In this document: piece after piece, positions 43,111 through 53,618 of the stretch | Layout of the letters: every line of letters begins with the position of its first letter | Position numbering within the stretch: the stretch's first letter is position 1 | Assembly: GCA_038093515.1 (NCBI GenBank) | Contig: JBBPSI010000172.1 | Coordinates: forward strand, 1 to 53,618 | DNA length: 53,618 nt | Reading direction: 5' to 3' | From: Butyriboletus loyo | Taxonomy: Eukaryota > Basidiomycota > Agaricomycetes > Boletales > Boletaceae | Position numbers and translations under genes: made by a program | The notes under the pieces: generated by a model | The model's input: the letters and a program-made list of their open reading frames with translations, nothing else | Databases searched by the model: none | What the model was told of the DNA's origin: nothing

Positions 43111-43640
43111 CAGCTCACGTCCTACCAGGTGCAACAGCCGATCGATTCATCTCAACCCCCAATTGGGAACGTCCATGTAACGGTGCGTGCTACTTTCCCT
43201 TGACTTTCATCGTTATACTTACCGTAGACCAGGATCACCAAACGGGCAGCTCTACTATTTCCATCACGCTTCCCACGTGGATGTTGTGTTTTCGCTCTGG
43301 TACGCACGATGAGACCCAGTGATACGTAGACACTACCTTGAATCGCGAGTATGTGGACATTGATCGTGCAGTTCTTTTACTTCGTGTCACCTTATAGCAT
43401 TCAGTTATCACAGCTCTGATAAGTATGTCCATGATCAAGCTCGCTAGCTTGCCAGGATATTCCGTCAACGGTCGGTCATTGACAAAGTCTATAAAAACCG
43501 AGGGCATTGGAGGACAGTATCTGGTTGATTGGAGTCGTTGTGAATCTAAAGAATGCTACTGAGGTCAACCCAGGGTGTGTATCTATTCGGATGTCGCATA
43601 AACCAACTTTTTGCGAGCCTTGGACACCGACGTCTCGTTT
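43111..43640. other. WD40-4 3' flank
   Basis: Matches the 3' flanks of the other WD40 copies (ACCAGGATCACCAAACGGGCAG against CCAGCATCAACAAGGATCAGG). The frame ITLPTWMLCFRSGTHDETQ is also open in WD40-1, -2 and -5, so a last alternative exon is possible, but I found no phase-consistent splice. Confidence 0.4.
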
Positions 43641-44480
43641 TTTTGTACAGGAACTAAACCCTGATGACAGGGCATCGGTTTACATCTTAACCAAGCACAT
43701 GAAAACGGGTGCCATCATCGGAACCAAAGTAACACTCCACACGTCTCGCGAGAAGAGTGCACAAATTGTCCCCACCGTAACCAACATCGACTCGTTCTCT
43801 TCATACTCATCGTCCCTATTTTCCCGAAGCGCACAATAGGCCTCTCCTCGCGCACGCTTCTTCTCCGACATACCCTCCCGTCCGCCTTCTTTCGGTCCTA
43901 CCATATTTTCCAGCCATTCTATTGCCCGTGCACCATTATATCTCTCGTTCGGAGACTTGGTGTTGCCCTGCAACTTCTATCGCGAGGATGAGGTTCGACG
44001 GGAATGGGAGGGTGGGTTCGAAGATGCGGCCGCCTCCGCTAGCAACCATCTAAGCATGTCCACTGGCACGCCTCGAGGCGCGATATGTCGCCGAACCGAC
44101 CATTTCGCGAGCGGCGCGCAGTGCGTTGGTACCTCCATTTCAGCAAACGACCGCTTGTAAACAGTCTGGGTAGCGGCGCAAACCTTTCGGACGGGAGATC
44201 ATCACCCCGCGTCAACAGGACCGCGGTGGAGCAAAGTTGCTGCCGGGGACGGTTTCGCCGACATCGAAGCCGCGATGCACCTCCTCAACGTCAGTTTCAA
44301 GTACGAGATCGAATCGATGTACGCCACTGACCAACTTCGGTTTACCAACTGCACTTGCATGGTGTCTCCGTTCCGATGGTATGTACATCTTCTCGGCTCC
44401 TGTGAGTTTGGCTCGCTTTTTCTTTTTCTAGTCTTTACCTTGAATCGACCTCGACGGTGGGATCGGTTTACGGCCTAGAT
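43641..44480 (+). repeat. Module X, right copy
   Basis: Plus-strand MVLPCNFYREDEVRREWEGG at 43957, then CRRTDHFASGAQCVG; later frame MHLLNVSFKYEIESMYATDQ. Corresponds to 18400-17860 on minus. Frames shift between segments. Unrecognised. Confidence 0.4.
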
Positions 44481-44559
44481 AAGTCGTTCCTCGTGCCAAG
44501 TAGATGGCGATGCCAGCTCAGGCGGGCTCCACATCGCACCTATGACGATCGAGGCAGGT

Positions 44560-45740
44560 GAACAAGAGATTCCCAAAACGATGCTAAAAGCGCGCCAGGC
44601 CCTAGGGTCATGGTGCAAGCTGAAAATAAAAAGTCGGAAAGTTAAGAGACAGGAGAGAACAGGCGGGCCAAGTTGATGAGGACGTAGATCAAGGACAACA
44701 AGATATTAAACGAGTGACTGGCAAGTGCCGTCGCGGCGGGAGTGTTCACATTACGAGGGCTGTGTCAATCCATGAGCATCAAGATGTAGACAACGAGTGA
44801 CGGGGTGATTTGCGTCCATTCGCCGCTCTCGAACACGGTGCTGAGAGCACACAAGGGGACGCGGCTCCAACGACTGCACTAGCACCAGAACAAACGAGTT
44901 TGAGATGTTAAAGCGGTGGCATTAGAGGTGAAGTCAAGGAAGGACCTGAGGGAGACGTAGCGTCCTAGGTGGGAGACACGACGGAGGGTGAGGTATACCG
45001 AGGACGAAGACGCGGATGGCGAAGGCGAAGTGTAAAATTGGGTGGACTGGTCTCAGAGGGACCAAGACCGACCCGATCTCAACATTTACGCGGATTGGAC
45101 GCAGAAAGTGTGGGGATCCTGGGTCGCGACCGTGGGCGATATTGAGGACGAGGCGTGGAGGCAGCGGGATAACAAAGATAATGGAAGCGGACATGAGTCG
45201 TACCAGCTGTTTTTCCAGCTCGAGGGTGGTGCCACCCGACTCCGTGCTGGGCTTTCCCAGGTGCTCTGATCACTGTCATGACAATATCGATGAAGGCGAA
45301 ACGCACGTCCCAGCGTGAGGTCTTGAGTTATCGCTATATGCGCTCGCAGCACTATTGGGGGTACCATTCCCCAATTAGTTCGGCCGAGAGGACGCAGTCC
45401 CTGTAGACAGGCCGTATGCCCCAGCCTCCAGCACCTCCAAATTCGCTCCGGCTCACACTGCTCCCACCGTCATACGTAAAACAACCGCTCCAGACATTTG
45501 AGCTGTGTTCCCATTCCCCACCCGCCATTGCATCGCATGCCGGGCAACCGTCTGGTATGCGTGTTCCGCGATAAGAAGAGCATCCTGATGTACAGCAAGC
45601 CACGCAAGATCATTGCCAAATTGAGGTGGAGCCATCGCGGTCATGCTATTGGCCTTCGATTGCTGCCAAGGTGCCCAGCTATGCCCTATCATCCCATAGC
45701 CACCATTGATGATTGTCACGTTGAGAATGTGCCAAAAGGA
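44560..45740 (-). repeat. Module YZ, right copy
   Basis: Minus-strand Y segment (45735-45352) reads APPQFGNDLAWLAVHQDAL and IAEHAYQTVARHAMQ; the Z segment (45060-44560) reads TALASHSFNILLSLIYVLIN, a likely membrane helix. Homologous to 7386-8530 on plus. Several stops interrupt it. A decayed multi-pass membrane protein gene is my best guess. Confidence 0.4.
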
Positions 45741-45834
45741 CCAGAAACTGAGCGTCGATAAGTCGTCAATAGGACTGATCGAGGGTATGGATGAGGCGGC
45801 CGAAGAGGGCTGAGGCGCCGAGTGAGATTTTGTC

Positions 45835-46165
45835 CGCGATATGTCGCGAGTTGATCTAACACGTATTGTACACTCGTTGTGGAGTCCTGCAACCGAGATA
45901 TGACGAGTAATCGCAGACTGCCCTTGGAAGTGAGGCTTGAACATATATTCATTGCTTAGCTAGTCGTCGCAACGAGGTCGGGTTCGAGTAAGAGTAAGCG
46001 CCAAAGGCACAAGGCACCTGCATAAACAGACCACGTGTCTATGGAGCGACTTTGCACACCATCATCAAACTGAAGCACCTTGACATTCGACAATCTACGA
46101 TTGTGTACTCTCGGTAGAGGATGTCATCGACGAATACTGGTGTGTAGCAGCTTCGCAGCGTGATT
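45835..46165 (+). promoter_or_regulatory. U7: conserved block upstream of WD40-5
   Basis: Reverse-oriented U block (TGTACACTCGT near 45872, CGCAGACTGCCCTTGGAAG near 45911, AAGGCACAAGGCACCTGCATAAA near 46001). More diverged than the other copies, in line with WD40-5 being the most diverged gene. Confidence 0.5.
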
Positions 46166-46170
46166 GTGCA

Positions 46171-48192
46171 ATGCTGACGATCCAGCAAGACAAAACAATG
46201 GTCCTTGACACCGGCCACCCTGGTTGGGTGTGGGCGGTCGCGTTCCACCCCGACAGAATGCATGTTTTAGGCGGGGGTGACGGCGGGATTCAACGATGGC
46301 GACTCGTAGACGGTCAAGAAGTCGGAAAGTATACGGGGATGAAGTTGCGCGCCATTTCTGTCTCGAGGGATTGCAAGTGGATTGTATGCGGGACATATAA
46401 CGGGGGGGCACATGTGTGGGATGCAGAGATGCGTAACAGGGTCGTTCGCGTCGAGGGTACAAATCATGTGGGTGCAGTCGACGTTTCCCCTGATTCGACC
46501 AAGTTCGCCACTGGGACTGGATACGGTGACAACGACGTGAGCATCTGGAGCATAACCACAGGGAAGAGACTTGTTGGCCCTCTAAGACATCATAGCGTTG
46601 TCACTGGAATCAAATTCTCCCCAAGTGGCGACCACATCGCCTCCGCATGCCTTCAAGGCACAATCCGCATCATCGACAGTCGCAACGGTGACGAGCTCGT
46701 CACCATCAAGACTACCATACCTAATCGCGGCCCTGGGATCACTCCACTTGCATGGTCGGGTCACCAGGTTTTTTCCACATCTCGTGACAACAAAATCAAG
46801 TCTTTCGACGTCTCCGCTGGTTCCCAGCTCGCCGAATCATCGGTTCTCCGTGACGGTGACAACGACGTCGCCTCTGTAGCCCTTGCAGCCAACAACAAAT
46901 TCATCGTTACTGTCGCATCTCGTTCAATCTCGTTCCTGGACACATCAACGTTGGCTCGGATTAGTTCTGTCATTGAGGACAGTGGACACATACATTCGAT
47001 TGCTGTATCCCTGGACAGTTGCTATCTTGCAACTGGACGACGCGATGGAAAGATCAACATTCATCATCTCCACAACATTCTCCCGGAGCTCTATGGTCCA
47101 TTCCATGTAAGTGCTTTAGCCTTCATTGTTCGCTTCATGTCAGAAAAGCCCCCACATTGACAAAATACATTAGGCATCTACTAGTGAGGAAGCACAACAA
47201 GACGAGCAAACTTTAACATCAGGTGGTGATGACAACGAACCGCCTGACCCAAATCCAGTATGGGGTTGTCATTCTGTCATTAACAATGTTGCGCTGATTC
47301 GAATGTGTACGTACAACAGGAAGATCCAGGGGAATCCAGTCCACTCGAGTCCGAAGGACTCAGTGAACGCAGCGATGGTGATCTCCTCGACGTATGCGTT
47401 CGTTCGTTTCAACCTCGATGTAAGTTCTCACGATATCATAGGTCGAGGTACCGTCGAGTACGCCAGGTCCTCAATTTGACTTTGACGAGGTCTGTGATCC
47501 CTTATTCTTTTCTTATTTCCGCGTTGACTCTGCCCCAGCCACCATCCCCGACTTCCTCCACCCATCCCAAGGAAGATGGGGTACCGCCATCCGGCCCATC
47601 CAATGCCAGGTCGTCGGATGCAAAGCCAATAACCTCCACTCCAGAGACACGTGCAGAGCGAAATATCGACACTGTCGGTCGTTCGATATTGAAAAGGTTA
47701 CTACGGAGGAATAGTCACCAGGACGCCACTTCGCATCAGCCTGACCGACGTTTCGGAAAATTGCGACAGTCTGCTGATCATCGATCACCTTCTCGTTCAT
47801 CGGCGAGATTGGATGTCACAAATGAAGGACCTTCGAGGATGGCTGCAGCTCAACCTAATAAAGTAAGCGCCGTTCATTTCGACTGCGGTGTGTCTAACAT
47901 ATCATCTTAGCGGTCCGTTGCAACAAACCCCACAAGGCCAAAGGTTGGTTGTTCCTCGGATCCGTATGCAGGGATTTATCACACGTCACAGCGTAAATCG
48001 CGTCGCAAGGCCGCTGTTCGCAACCGTCCGAAGCAAGACACTTCCCATAGCGGACAAAGTGCGGTGGATCTAGGGAAAGCAGACACCGTGTGTCTTTTCT
48101 CGTCATGTGGACCTCGTCATGACAGCTCACGTCCTACTAGGTGCCACAACCAAACGATCCATCTCAACCCTCAGCCGGGAGCGTCCATGTAA
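46171..48192 (+). CDS. WD40-5: WD40 repeat protein, intact, six exons, 581 aa
   Basis: Exons: 46171-47106, 47174-47257, 47320-47391, 47442-47489, 47539-47862, 47911-48192; 1746 nt, all phase 0. Seven blades in exon 1 (ends IQRWR, VWDAE, IWSIT, RIIDS, SFDVS, FLDTS, IHHL). Exon 3 is longer than in WD40-2 (SPLESEGLSERSDGD) and exon 5 has an extra GPSNARSSDAKPITSTPET. The basic RSILKRLLRR and the Lys/Arg-rich tail are kept. A CAA replaces the TAA found upstream in other copies, so the frame opens to an earlier ATG (MLTIQQDKTMVLDTG); the start could be 46171 or 46198. Probably an intracellular scaffold. Upstream of it lies U7, not a P450. Confidence 0.85.
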
Positions 48193-49342
48193 TGGTGCGT
48201 GTTACTTTCCCTCGATTTTCGTCGTTAGACTCACAGTAGGTCAGCATCAAGAAGGATCAGGCAATGCTACTATTTCCATCCGGCTACCTACTATTTTGAT
48301 CAGCCTACCCAAATGGATGTTGTGTATTCGCTCAGGTACACACGACGAGACTCAATGATCCAGGTGACTGGATGCAATTCATGTAGATGCACTCCAAGTC
48401 ACAAGCCATGTGGACATGGATCGTGCATTTCCTTGAGTTTGTGTCATCTTGCAGCATCAGTATGAATCCCGATGAGCGCGTCTACGATCATTGATGAAAC
48501 CTATACACACAGAGGTTAGGGTTGGAGGACAGTGTTTGATTGACTAGAGCTGCTTCGAACCCAATGAATGTACGAGGGTGTGTGTTAGGATGTCTGAGCT
48601 ACTACGGCTGACTTCTGGAAATCGCTGGGTCCAACTATTATTCAGGACTCAGTGCGAGACCTCTCAAGACCTGCCAATTTAATGCCCTCGTGAGCACGGG
48701 TTTCTTGCCGGGTGAGATTACTAGGTGGTCACTCCAGGGACACCATTAATCACATCGCTGAGCTCTCAGTCTTCCCATCGTTGTTTCTCTGTGATCTGAC
48801 GACACTGACGACGAGGAGGCACATTCACAAGGCTATTCTACTCCCCCCAATCCATCGCACACGATATATCGAGAACCTACACGAGTTTAGAACTTGCTGA
48901 CGTATACGTCACGTCGTCAAAGCATATGTTGCCGATCATTTGTTCGAGACGCGAGTCAGTCATTCCGAACATCCAGCGGGCTCTCAGGGCGATACGAACA
49001 TCGTCGAAACGTTGCGAGATACGTTTGCCTCGTTTCATGAGTGAGGCAACGCGCTGCCAGTGGAGGTCAAACATCGGGCTCGGCTGGAGTCGCAGTACCA
49101 TCATTAATTAGTGCGAACTCTCGGGAATGTGTCGGGAAACAGTTCGTCTTGTTCAATACCACTGTTCGCAGGCAGCAGAGGTGCGTGTTACAAGAACGGT
49201 TTTCGTGCCTCGGCCGGTCGACGTCTACAGAGTCAAGCGTACTCTATCATAATACACATTGGGTTCCTCTGGATACCTCCCACTCACCATACCCATATTC
49301 GGGTCGGGCGTGGGGCATCACGTTCTCGAGTACACAAAGGAC
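48193..49342. other. Intergenic between WD40-5 and P450-D (convergent)
   Basis: 48193-48560 is the shared WD40 3' flank, including the open WMLCIRSGTHDETQ frame. 48560-49330 has short frames only; nothing recognised. Confidence 0.4.
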
Positions 49343-51468
49343 CTACCGAGTCCGCTTTCTGAACATTATTTTAGCTGTGAAGTTTGGTATGATCGCAGAC
49401 TCGATGTGCGAGCTCCGTGGACGAGTCGTATTCCCCTCGAGCTTGATATCGTACGTCGTAACGATATGGGCCAACATCGTTTTGAGCTCGGCTGCAGCAA
49501 AGAATCGACCGGGACTAGCGAAGAAAAAAGATCAGTACAGGTGTGAATAGTGATTGGCGAGAGACGGTCACACCACGCATGTCGACCGTGTCCAAAGGGC
49601 AAATATTCGGAGGAAGTGGCGACAAACTGATGCTTCGTGGCTTCCTCATCATTTTCACTCGTGTTTGCGAACCGGAATGGATCAAACACCTCTGGGCTTT
49701 CGTACAGCGCGTCATCGAAATGTAACGCTATGAGGCCGGCATTAATTCTAGTGCCTTTCGGAATGAACGTCCCGTCAGAGAATGTAAAGCCCTTTCTGGC
49801 CTTGCGCGCCAAGCCCACTAGCGAACAAAAAAATGGATATGAATTGACAGTGTAGTGTGAAAGAAAGAGGGGGCAAGTGACTGACAAATGCTGATGCCTT
49901 CCATGCGTATACTCTCCCTGAGGAAACTGTCGACTTTGCGCATCTTGCCCAAGGTCGTTTTCGACCATCCCTCAGTCTCGACGACAGCATCGACTTCCTC
50001 GCGGAGTGGCTGCACATACTGAGGGTTCGCTGCTAGGTTGTAAAGCGTATTTGTGAAGACCTAAAGTGCGAGCATGATCAAACAACCAAGACAGGGTCAG
50101 AAAGTCGCACATACGTTGGATGATGTCTATACAGTGAATAAGGTGAATGTCGCATACTTGGAGACAATGGCAGGCACGCACGTGAATAGCAGCAAAGTTG
50201 GTTGCCAGCACGCGGTTCGTCAAGGCTTCAACCGTGGCATCTGGACCCGCTGCATCCATCAGCCATGATAAAAGGTCGGGCTACAAAAAATGAACATGGT
50301 GCCGCCAGCAACGAAGGCCGACCAACAGGTTTATCAGTCCAGTGCTTCCCATACTCGTTCAAATTTTTCCGTCGCTCCTCAATGATTGGACGAAGATGCT
50401 CCACACCCCGCCTGGTGTTCTTAGGGACGTTTGTAACAAAACGGGCAGCTAGACTGTCAAGAATCTGAGGACAGCTCCGTGGACAGCCAATCGTCAGCGA
50501 CGTACGGCTTCAGAATCCTGGGGAAAAAGCTGATGAAACGACCACCTGTGACAACATCAATGGTGTATTGGATGTTGGAGGCCACGAAATCCGGATTACG
50601 ACCTACAACGAAGGCTCGAAAACGCAAGCAGGCAAGGAAAGGGAATACATACACAGTGGAAGGCCGACGAACGATCTGTTGCTAGCCCTGCACACGATCT
50701 GTTGAATAGTCCTCAATGCTGGAACGCTCTTCCACTCTATTAGTGTCACACAATATGAGCGACTTGTTGTTTTTGATGACACGAAACGTGTTACCATTAT
50801 CTTTGAGGTCTAAAATCTCATCGAAGGCTGTGATGATCTCATCCCGCAACTCGGGATATATGGTTCCGATGCTACGAGCGAGCTGTGAGCGGATCACCGT
50901 AATGTGGTAAGGCTTTTCGTGAATCTCGGATCCCATGGTGAATTCCGAATTCAAGTCCTGTCCATAACCCTCCCTCAGAAACGCGTGGCGAAAACCTGAA
51001 AAAGACGCACTACTCACTTCATTTGCAGCGTCCTGAAATGAAAGTTCGTCCTCGTGGGCGTTTCGCAGTTCTTCTATATGTGCACGTCTGGTTACGACAA
51101 CGACCCAATGGTGCAGAGTTGCAACCTTGAACGGGCCACCTTTGTGCTGGAATTACCCATAGAGGTTGGTTACAGTACCGAATTAGAATGGCGTTGCTCA
51201 CCTTTCTGTATCCCTCTTGGATTATGTCTGCAGCATTAGTCGTGTACTTGATAGCAGCCCACCACGAGTCAAGCCAACCACTCGATCCGACGGTCGGAAA
51301 CGCATTTAGCTGAACAACAAAAAGGATGAGAACATTGCGAAACGGGGATACAGTGCGACCTACATTTGGACGCTTGGACAACTGGACAATCCCGATGATG
51401 GCTGCAGTAACGCCCGCGATAACCATGGGCACGCTTGCAGGCGGTTCAACTGGCACCGTCCACTGCAT
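49343..51468 (-). CDS. P450-D: cytochrome P450 monooxygenase, intact, 12 exons
   Basis: Start MQWTVPVEPPASVPMV at 51468, stop at 49345-49343. Same 12-exon plan as P450-A. It is the only copy whose intron 2 starts with GT (AAAGGTGAGC). Exon 3 begins HKGGPFK; intron 4 is 58 nt; microexon ACATCATCCAAC (TSSN, about 50115-50126). K-helix ESIR; heme loop FGHGRHACPGRFF across intron 11. Exon 8 begins PDLLSWLMD where A has NDLLSWLMD. Nearly identical to A in exon 1, exon 2 and the upstream 300 bp, so A and D are recent sister copies about 27 kb apart. About 505 aa; ER-anchored monooxygenase, substrate unknown. Confidence 0.88.
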
Positions 51469-51519
51469 TGGGGGGAGCTGAGGTTATGTATCCGTTGTGA
51501 ATCATGAGAACACGCATGC

Positions 51520-51528
51520 ATTTTATCC
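51520..51528 (-). promoter_or_regulatory. TATA-like box of P450-D
   Basis: Minus-strand GGATAAAAT about 52-60 nt before the ATG, identical to P450-A. Confidence 0.5.
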
Positions 51529-51584
51529 GTCCTACATTCCAACGGAACCCACGCCAAGTGTGATGCACAGTTGAACCCGTAGTA

Positions 51585-51880
51585 TAGTCGGCGAGGTCCG
51601 CCGTAGTACGTTATGTCGATAACGTCTGCGGTCCGGGTTAAGTCCATCTGACTATGACATATCGCGACCCGTTAATCTAGAACGTGGCCAGAATCGGAGA
51701 CACCACGACACTGCGTAACAACTCGGAGTGTCTGGTAGGCAGTGCATTAGTTGGATACGTGATGCGACAGCGATGCCCATTTTCTGTTGAACCCCGGCGC
51801 CATGGATGCGAAGGATATCGATATCTGTTTACTAGGGACAGGAGAAGGGGAAGTCTGGGACACGTTTGGGGCTGTGTAGG
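51585..51880 (+). repeat. Module T upstream of P450-D
   Basis: Plus-strand frame GDTTTLRNNSECLVGSALVG, then SVEP.RHGCEG; collinear with 24050-24330. It keeps GGAGACACCACG, which the A copy has lost. Confidence 0.45.
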
Positions 51881-51966
51881 ACATACTAAAGAAACGTACA
51901 ACCTAGACGCTGACGCAGTGGAGTGATCAGAAATCGAGAACTGAGACGCACTCTGGAAGGTTTTAG

Positions 51967-52395
51967 TCATGGATACCGACTGATGGATAGGTGGGAAAGG
52001 GGTATTACCCAAGATTTCTTGAAAGGGGGATGCGCCATCGGAAACAGTGAACTAACTTCCGAGGGTACGGCGGAGACCGCCAGCTGTGATGTTAGCGTGG
52101 GCAATGTGGGCAATGGAGGCGCTTTTTCGAATGAAAAAAAAGATATAGGACGTTGTGTGCTAAAGGATGTTTGAGAGATGGATAACGACGACGCCCGGAG
52201 TGAGGCAAGCGATGACTGTTTGTTCGATGACTTCCTCTGCTTACTCTTCGCTTTGTCCTCAGTGCCACTGTCATTGGCGGAGGAGTAACCAATATCGTTC
52301 CCCATCCGACTGGTTATCGTGGTAGATGAAACATTGTTACGACCTAGGGAGAAACGCAGAACGAGACTGATGAAGCGCGTGTGCTTCCTAGGCAT
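51967..52395 (-). CDS. Ser-rich hypothetical open frame
   Basis: From MPRKHTRFISLVLRFSLGR the frame is open for about 143 codons and Ser/Lys-rich (SSANDSGTEDKAKSKQRKSS). A splice acceptor-like TTTCTCCCTAG lies inside it (about 52350). No second copy and no recognised domain. Could be chance; low confidence. Confidence 0.25.
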   Translation of the reverse strand: MPRKHTRFISLVLRFSLGRNNVSSTTITSRMGNDIGYSSANDSGTEDKAKSKQRKSSNKQSSLASLRASSLSISQTSFSTQRPISFFSFEKAPPLPTLPTLTSQLAVSAVPSEVSSLFPMAHPPFKKSWVIPLSHLSISRYP

Positions 52396-52429
52396 TTTCA
52401 GGCCCACATGGTAAGTGCTGTGAGGCACG

Positions 52430-52615
52430 TAGCCTCTGGGAGGTGTTCGGTGTCCTGCAAGGCTCTCCATACTTGGGTGGAGAACCAGCCACCTGCTCCT
52501 TGCATAACTTGACCAGTATTCTGTGTATTATCAAGCGTCAGTAAGTGCTGGTGTATATGCTGCCCTCGTTTCCTCAGGGGATGCTCGCAATTGGGTAATG
52601 ACGGTAGATCTCGTC
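52430..52615 (-). repeat. Module W, copy 2
   Basis: Direct repeat of 13990-14215 with internal deletions; ends abruptly after GGTAGATCTCG, exactly where both copies still agree. Confidence 0.55.
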
Positions 52616-52719
52616 ACAGTAACCCTCAAGGAAATATAAAATTACATTCCTGAATCTATATTCTTCGCGTGCTCAGGATAGGTAGTCCGTATGGTCCAAA
52701 TTAAACGCATTGTACGTAC

Positions 52720-52920
52720 TTTTTTTTATATACCTCTGGGCGTGTACAATGAAAGTTCGGGGACATCCAAAGGTAAACATGACCTTTAAGGATCCGCAGC
52801 CCATTCATGGTCGGGGTTGGGCAGAGACAGAACCTGTCACCGAGATTCGAACCCGGCACAAGGGGCGAAATACATCGACGAGACAAACCACTGCTGACAA
52901 TGAGTCGAGATGTGTTGGCG
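52720..52920 (-). mobile_element. Probable tRNA-derived SINE
   Basis: The minus strand carries a B-box-like GCCGGGTTCGAATCTCGG at 52856-52839, preceded at tRNA-like distance by an A-box-like TGTCAGCAGTGG (about 52900-52889). After the tRNA-like head comes about 120 nt of unrelated body and an A-rich 3' end (ATATAAAAAAAAGTACG, about 52733-52717). The head does not fold as a complete tRNA, so a SINE or tRNA relic fits better than a tRNA gene. No clear target-site duplication seen. Confidence 0.5.
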
Positions 52921-53039
52921 CGGGTAGAAGTAGCAAATAGTCTTGGAAGTCATGAGACAATCAGACGTCAGGAAACTCGTCTTGTCACCGGGTTACCAGG
53001 ACTCAAGCGGACACCGTGAGTGGGAAGGTGTTTGGATTC

Positions 53040-53618
53040 GAGACCTGGACAGATGAGATGTTTAGTCGTCTAAGGACAGTAGTAGACGTTGTTGATATAC
53101 GCTGGATGTCTGATATAAATTTTGTCTGGACTTGAAACTCAGGTTTACAAGGCCCAAAGGTTCGGCGTCGGTGCAGCGGCGTATTCCTGTTAGACTGTGG
53201 GAGGTCAGTGACCCACACGACAGGAAGAGTCGATGTGCGTTTCCTACCATTTGCATCTTACGCGGAGGGTGTCCGCAGCGGATGCAGGGCAAAATGAGGG
53301 AACGGGGGCATTCACACAGCGGAGAGCCTGTGCTTTCCTGAATGCTGCAACACATATTCGTTAGGTCAGACAGGGCGCCATCGCATCTTGTCCGTGGGCG
53401 GAACGGAGCGAGGGGTGCATTTGAGAAATATCGCAGGTAGAGTTTACTGGGGAAGTGGCGGGGGTCCGCCCCAAACACGGTAAGGCACCTGAGACTGAAG
53501 GACGATGGATCATCGACGGCAGAACCGGTCAGGGATACAGACGAGACTGCCGAAGGGGGCTGAAGCGACTGGGATTTTATACGTCCTTTGGCCCAACGGA
53601 ATTTAGAGAACGAACCGA
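53040..53618 (+). promoter_or_regulatory. U8: reverse-oriented long U block at the right edge
   Basis: 53110-53460 is the reverse complement of the long form in U2 (11340-11590), and 53460-53618 the reverse complement of 4835-4990 in U1. 53045-53105 resembles P450 3' flank, but no P450 coding follows. By its order it points to a plus-strand WD40 gene just outside the window. Confidence 0.6.

Noticed and set aside
1..53618. Retrotransposon or DNA transposon genes
   Set aside because: I saw no reverse transcriptase, integrase, transposase or long terminal repeat signature in any frame; the repeats are gene-containing duplications and short elements.
1..53618. NLR-type (NACHT-WD40) immune receptor
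   Set aside because: None of the WD40 genes has an upstream NACHT/P-loop exon; the U blocks occupy that position.

Overview
The window looks like a fungal, basidiomycete (Agaricomycete) nuclear locus. The evidence is genes cut into many short exons by introns of about 45-70 nt with GT-AG borders, a DUF726/TMCO4-type gene, a family of fungal cytochrome P450 genes and a family of WD40 proteins with a basic, Ser/Pro-rich tail. I associate this WD40 type with ectomycorrhizal Boletales, but that order-level guess comes from memory of the family, not from a search. There are no operons, rRNAs or CRISPR arrays.

Layout. 0-15 kb: repeated and mostly broken units in which a P450 and a WD40 gene lie on the minus strand, P450 upstream, separated by a conserved block (called U here). 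WD40-2 (8.97-10.84 kb) is intact; WD40-1 has lost its ATG; P450 copies P0-P3 are pseudogenes. 15.8-17.4 kb and 38.85-40.7 kb are arms of an inverted duplication, and homology continues through a U block into a WD40 gene on each side. Between the arms are an intact WD40-3 (18.85-20.75 kb), three intact 12-exon P450 genes A, B and C (21.8-23.9, 25.1-27.3, 30.9-33.0 kb), a single-copy DUF726 hydrolase-like gene (33.6-37.0 kb) and a two-exon conserved hypothetical gene (38.16-38.92 kb). Right of the arms, on the plus strand, are WD40-4 (damaged) and WD40-5 (intact, 46.17-48.19 kb), then P450-D (49.3-51.5 kb, minus, intact), a probable tRNA-derived SINE and a last U block at the edge.

I rebuilt exon models by hand and checked that exon lengths sum to whole codons. 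WD40-2, WD40-3 and WD40-5 each have six exons with all introns in phase 0 (532, 539 and 581 aa). P450-A has 12 exons (506 aa), including a 12-nt microexon. The DUF726 gene has six exons (1052 aa).

How the genes may relate. The P450s are ER-anchored monooxygenases, probably for a hydrophobic secondary metabolite or xenobiotic. The WD40 proteins are seven-bladed propellers with a disordered basic tail, likely scaffolds. Nothing in the sequence shows that they act together, but they have been copied together several times. The locus is best read as a segmentally amplified WD40-P450 cluster in mixed states of birth and decay, next to stable single-copy genes.
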